Source of the DNA: Oscillospiraceae bacterium | GTDB taxonomy: Bacteria > Bacillota > Clostridia > Oscillospirales > Oscillospiraceae | DNA length: 8,764 bases | Direction: 5' to 3' | Assembly (NCBI GenBank): GCA_904501855.1 | Contig: CAJGCI010000076.1 | Coordinates: 1 to 8,764, forward strand | Part shown: positions 6,877 through 8,764 of the stretch, piece by piece | How positions within the stretch are numbered: the stretch's first letter is position 1 | How the letters are laid out: the number at the start of each line of letters is the position of its first letter | Position numbers and translations under genes: made by a program | Notes under the pieces: generated by a model | Seen by the model: the letters and a program-made list of their open reading frames with translations, nothing else | The model's database searches: none | Told to the model about the DNA's origin: nothing

Positions 6877-7872
6877 ATGAAAAACTATCCGAAATTCACC
6901 GCTGCGGCGGTACAGGCGGCACCGGTCTTTTTAAACGCGGAAGCTTGCGCGGACAAGGCGGTGGCGCTCATCAAGGAAGCGGCCGATCACGGCGCCAAGC
7001 TCATCGGGTTCCCGGAGGGCTTCATTCCCGGTTATCCCTGGTGGATCTGGCTGACCGATCCCGTCAGCGGTTCCAAACTGCAGCAGAAACTGATGGAAAA
7101 CGCCGTGGAGATCCCCGGACCGGAAGTGCGGAAGATCAGCCGCGCCGCCCGGGAGAACAAAATCTATGTCTGCATTTCCGTCAGCGAGAAGTGCGGCGGA
7201 TCGCTGTTTTTGACCCAGCTTTGGTTCAATCCCGCCGGTGACCTCATCGGAAAGCACCGGAAGCTGAAGCCCTCCGGCGGCGAGCGCCTCATCTGGGGCG
7301 ACGGCGAGGCCAGCATGATGCCGGTCATGGATACCGAGATCGGACGTCTGGGCGGACTGCAGTGCTGGGAGCACTGGGTGCCACTGAATATCCAGGCCAT
7401 GAACTCGCAGAACGAACAGGTCCACGTGGCCTCTTGGCCGTGCTTTGTGCCCGGTGACGAGGCGCTGACCTCGGAGGCACCCAATGAAGTGGCCTCCCGC
7501 TACTACGCGTTGGCAACTCAGTCCTTCGTCATTGCCAGCACTCAGATCCACACCAAGGAGATCGACGACATGATGGGCAATCTGCCGCCCTACAGCGCTT
7601 TCGTGGAATACGGCGGCGGTGCAGCGGCCATCTTCGGACCCAACGGCAAGCAGCTCACGGAGAAACTTCCGAAGGATGCGGAGGGACTCGTGTATGCTGA
7701 GCTGGATCTGGAAAAACTGGTGGACTGCAAATACCAGATCGATCCTGCGGGACATTATTCCAATAAGACCCTGACCATGACCGTGGATCGCCGGTCGAAG
7801 GCCGTGGCCACCTTTGTAGGTGAGGAGTCCGCAGAAAGTATGAAATTTGACGCAATCCAGACGGAAGAATGA
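6877..7872 (+). CDS. Nitrilase (carbon-nitrogen hydrolase superfamily, true nitrilase branch)
   Basis: A 331-residue hydrolase predicted to convert an organic nitrile to its carboxylic acid and ammonia in the cytoplasm. The Glu-Lys-Cys triad is intact: Glu47 in GFPEGFIPGYPWWIW, Lys129 in KHRKLKPS and Cys163 in GGLQCWEHWVPL. CWEH, the long PGYPxWIW loop, the ERLIWGDG segment (136-143) and the C-terminal DPAGHYS motif separate true nitrilases from amidases, N-carbamoylases and other superfamily branches. Length is typical. No signal peptide is seen. It follows ptb by 63 nt on the same strand, so it may belong to the dehydrogenase-buk-ptb operon, with a hairpin in its leader. In this context it could supply a carboxylic or 2-hydroxy acid, or detoxify a nitrile; the exact substrate cannot be read from the sequence. 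Confidence 0.9.
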   Translation: MKNYPKFTAAAVQAAPVFLNAEACADKAVALIKEAADHGAKLIGFPEGFIPGYPWWIWLTDPVSGSKLQQKLMENAVEIPGPEVRKISRAARENKIYVCISVSEKCGGSLFLTQLWFNPAGDLIGKHRKLKPSGGERLIWGDGEASMMPVMDTEIGRLGGLQCWEHWVPLNIQAMNSQNEQVHVASWPCFVPGDEALTSEAPNEVASRYYALATQSFVIASTQIHTKEIDDMMGNLPPYSAFVEYGGGAAAIFGPNGKQLTEKLPKDAEGLVYAELDLEKLVDCKYQIDPAGHYSNKTLTMTVDRRSKAVATFVGEESAESMKFDAIQTEE

Positions 7873-7894
7873 AATCCTTCCATACCTAAACCTA

Positions 7895-7932
7895 GATGCC
7901 TCTCATGGTGTTATTGCATCATGAGGGGCATC
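7895..7932 (+). terminator. Strong hairpin after the nitrilase gene, probable operon terminator
   Basis: Arms 7895-7907 and 7920-7932 (GATGCCTCTCATG against CATGAGGGGCATC) pair over 13 bp with one G-U wobble, and three more inner pairs (7908-7910 with 7917-7919, one of them G-U) leave a 6-nt loop. It starts 23 nt after the nitrilase stop. Only a weak, interrupted T-run follows (ACCTTCGTTT), so termination may be imperfect. Confidence 0.7.
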
Positions 7933-8025
7933 ACCTTCGTTTCAGAAGTCCTTTCTGCTGGTCAGCCGCGCTGTTAGCGCTATCATCGGGGATTCGGTTT
8001 GGTATTGAGAAGGCAAAATAACACT

Positions 8026-8068
8026 TTAGGGAATATTTCTCGTGATATTGCAGAGAAATGTTCCCTAA
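8026..8068. terminator. Second long inverted repeat, terminator-like
   Basis: A 16-bp stem with a single G-U pair (8026-8041 with 8053-8068; outer arms TTAGGGAA and TTCCCTAA) and an 11-nt loop. The right arm runs into AATTTCG, and the other strand reads into AAAGTGTTATTTT, so either direction is possible. It lies only about 8 nt before the group II intron remnant. It may be the terminator of a lost neighbouring gene, or a hairpin used as an intron insertion target. The preceding 7933-8025 has no recognisable feature. Confidence 0.55.
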
Positions 8069-8076
8069 TTTCGCTT

Positions 8077-8255
8077 GGGCGCCCGGCGAGCGCACGTTCT
8101 AAAGGGTGAAAGTTCCGAGACCGCCCGGCAGTGGGAAGGTCATAGCCAAGACCAAGGGTGTCCATCGCGAGGTGGACTCTGAAGGAAGGTGGAGGCAAAA
8201 CGCTGACCCGACGAACAGGAATCATGTCAGGCTACAAACGAGGGTATGGCCGGTT
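8077..8255 (+). mobile_element. Group II intron remnant (5' part, domain I region only)
   Basis: The stretch resembles the conserved 5' RNA portion of bacterial group II introns: a GC-rich start (GGGCGCCCGG), TTCTAAAGGGTGAAAGT, AGTGGGAAGGTCATAGCC, then AAGGGTGTCC and a stem GTCCATC/GAGGTGGAC, CTGAAGGAAG, GGAGGCAAAACGC, and GACGAACAGGAATCATGTC. Known group II introns carry this order of blocks ahead of the EBS region and the reverse transcriptase/maturase gene. Here the sequence changes character around 8250 into unrelated, more AT-rich DNA. No maturase reading frame and no domain V/VI follow, so the element is truncated and should be inactive for mobility. Both boundaries are approximate. The call rests on recalled consensus patterns, not on a search. 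Confidence 0.65.
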
Positions 8256-8625
8256 CTGTTCTGGCATTTAGTGGGAACTGCTGTTTGGTCAGTTTCCCGG
8301 GGGGTGCGGTGATTTCCTGACAGTATCTACCGACTCTGTCATTCTCTAAAAAATCATCAGCGGTCACAATGGCTTGTACGAAGTCGGAATTGCTATTGCT
8401 GACCAGACCGATACATGTGACTATAGTTGGATGGATGGCATATCTCATGTTGGTTGAGACTGTTAAATCATGTATTTTGTGGAGGATGCTGTCCCTGTCC
8501 TTGGCTGTGATGGTATATTCTGTTTGCGAATATTTCATCTCACACAGGTTGATAACTTGGTCTTTCCGAACAATCATCAGATCAATCTGCGACCCATGAA
8601 GCCCTTTTTCCGGATCCGTCCCGCA
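8227..8625 (-). pseudogene. C-terminal fragment of an AAA-type ATPase (PD-(D/E)XK-like C-terminal domain)
   Basis: The minus-strand frame is open from 8625 down to a TGA at 8227-8229. It contains GSQIDLMIVRKDQVINLCEMKYS, which matches the C-terminal nuclease-like block (QIDLhhDRxDxVINLCEMKYS) of the widespread AAA ATPases with a DUF234-like tail; that family is normally about 380-480 residues, so the ATP-binding part is missing. Upstream in frame a TGA (8626-8628) and a switch to another gene end the homology near 8610-8620. The family normally ends soon after a VTxDDL(F) block, seen here as VTADDFLEN near 8336-8362. The remaining ~37 codons run into the intron side and look like readthrough after a 3' truncation. 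Base composition is clearly more AT-rich than the operon, consistent with separate origin. The internal ATG at 8575-8577 is not a real start. Confidence 0.7.
8273..8298. repeat. Imperfect hairpin at the intron/ATPase fragment boundary
   Basis: GGGAACTG (8273-8280) pairs with CAGTTTCCC (8290-8298) with one bulged base and a 9-nt loop. No clear T-run follows on either strand. It lies where the ATPase frame and the intron remnant meet and may be part of either element; its role is unknown. Confidence 0.35.
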
Positions 8626-8741
8626 TCACGCCGCACATGGGATGGAAGGGCATGGAGACCCGTCAGCGTCTGGTAGGGGTCATTTCGGATAACATCCGGG
8701 GATTCTTTGAGGGACATCCGGTGAATATCGTTTCGGAATGA
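8613..8741 (+). pseudogene. C-terminal fragment of a D-isomer-specific 2-hydroxyacid dehydrogenase
   Basis: In the frame ending with TGA at 8739-8741, about 42 codons read RITPHMGWKGMETRQRL and then SDNIRGFFEGHPVNIVSE. This matches the last helix and tail of D-2-hydroxyacid (glycerate-type) dehydrogenases, where (I/L)TPHIxW carries the catalytic-domain His, followed by ExRQRL and a ...NIxxFLxGxPVNVV end. The natural stop appears intact. Upstream of about 8613 the sequence belongs to the minus-strand ATPase fragment, so the NAD-binding domain and the rest of the catalytic domain are absent. The break falls at or near the palindrome CGGATCCG (8611-8618). It is either a gene remnant left by rearrangement or a misassembly join. 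Confidence 0.7.
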
Positions 8742-8764
8742 GCGCGTTTTTATCCACAAATATC

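Noticed and set aside
6931..7755. 274-codon minus-strand open frame over the nitrilase
   Set aside because: Antisense shadow; the nitrilase triad is on the plus strand.
7933..8025. Small RNA or attachment site between the two hairpins
   Set aside because: Only short inverted repeats such as CAGAA/TTCTG and GCGC/GCGC are present; nothing distinguishes them from chance.
8106..8312. 68-codon plus-strand open frame in the intron-like region
   Set aside because: It lies in structured-RNA-like sequence and crosses the intron boundary; its translation is not protein-like.
8577..8759. 60-codon minus-strand open frame at the right edge
   Set aside because: It is antisense to the recognisable 2-hydroxyacid dehydrogenase tail and shows no homology of its own.
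1..8764. tRNA, rRNA or CRISPR array
   Set aside because: No cloverleaf-like T-arm/acceptor pattern, no rRNA-conserved blocks and no regularly spaced direct repeats were seen.

Overview
The window is GC-rich for most of its length, with tightly packed plus-strand genes and strong AGGAG-type ribosome binding sites. The gene set is that of a strict anaerobe that ferments amino acids or 2-oxoacids, most likely a Clostridia-type Firmicute. The phylum is inferred from gene content and translation signals, not proven.

Layout. Positions 1-2546 hold a four-subunit 2-oxoacid:ferredoxin oxidoreductase in the order gamma (partial at the left edge), delta, alpha, beta. A YkvI-type (COG3949) multi-pass transporter follows at 2594-3721 and ends at a strong hairpin terminator (3737-3771). 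A second gene group starts at 3822: a ketopantoate-reductase-fold dehydrogenase (likely a 2-hydroxyacid/2-oxoacid dehydrogenase), a divergent butyrate-kinase homologue, a phosphotransbutyrylase homologue overlapping it by 1 nt, and a true nitrilase (6877-7872) that closes at a long hairpin (7895-7932).

How the genes may work together. The core is a classic energy-conserving route: 2-oxoacid + CoA is oxidised to acyl-CoA + CO2 + reduced ferredoxin, a Ptb-like enzyme converts acyl-CoA to acyl-phosphate, and a Buk-like kinase makes ATP and a free acid. The dehydrogenase can link the 2-oxoacid to a 2-hydroxyacid, and a nitrilase could make that 2-hydroxyacid from a cyanohydrin. All enzymes therefore fit one linear route, hydroxynitrile -> 2-hydroxyacid -> 2-oxoacid -> acyl-CoA -> acyl-phosphate -> acid + ATP. 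For mandelonitrile the end product would be benzoate. This is a hypothesis. The simpler reading is amino-acid-derived 2-oxoacid fermentation with an auxiliary nitrilase. Both the kinase and the Ptb homologue carry substitutions at normally conserved positions, which suggests an unusual acyl group.

The last ~0.9 kb (7873-8764) contains no intact gene. It has two strong hairpins, a 5' fragment of a group II intron without its reverse transcriptase, a more AT-rich C-terminal fragment of an AAA-type ATPase on the minus strand, and the C-terminal ~40 codons of a D-isomer-specific 2-hydroxyacid dehydrogenase on the plus strand. These pieces abut one another, marking a rearrangement scar or an assembly junction. 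The stretch 7933-8025 between the two hairpins shows nothing I can name.
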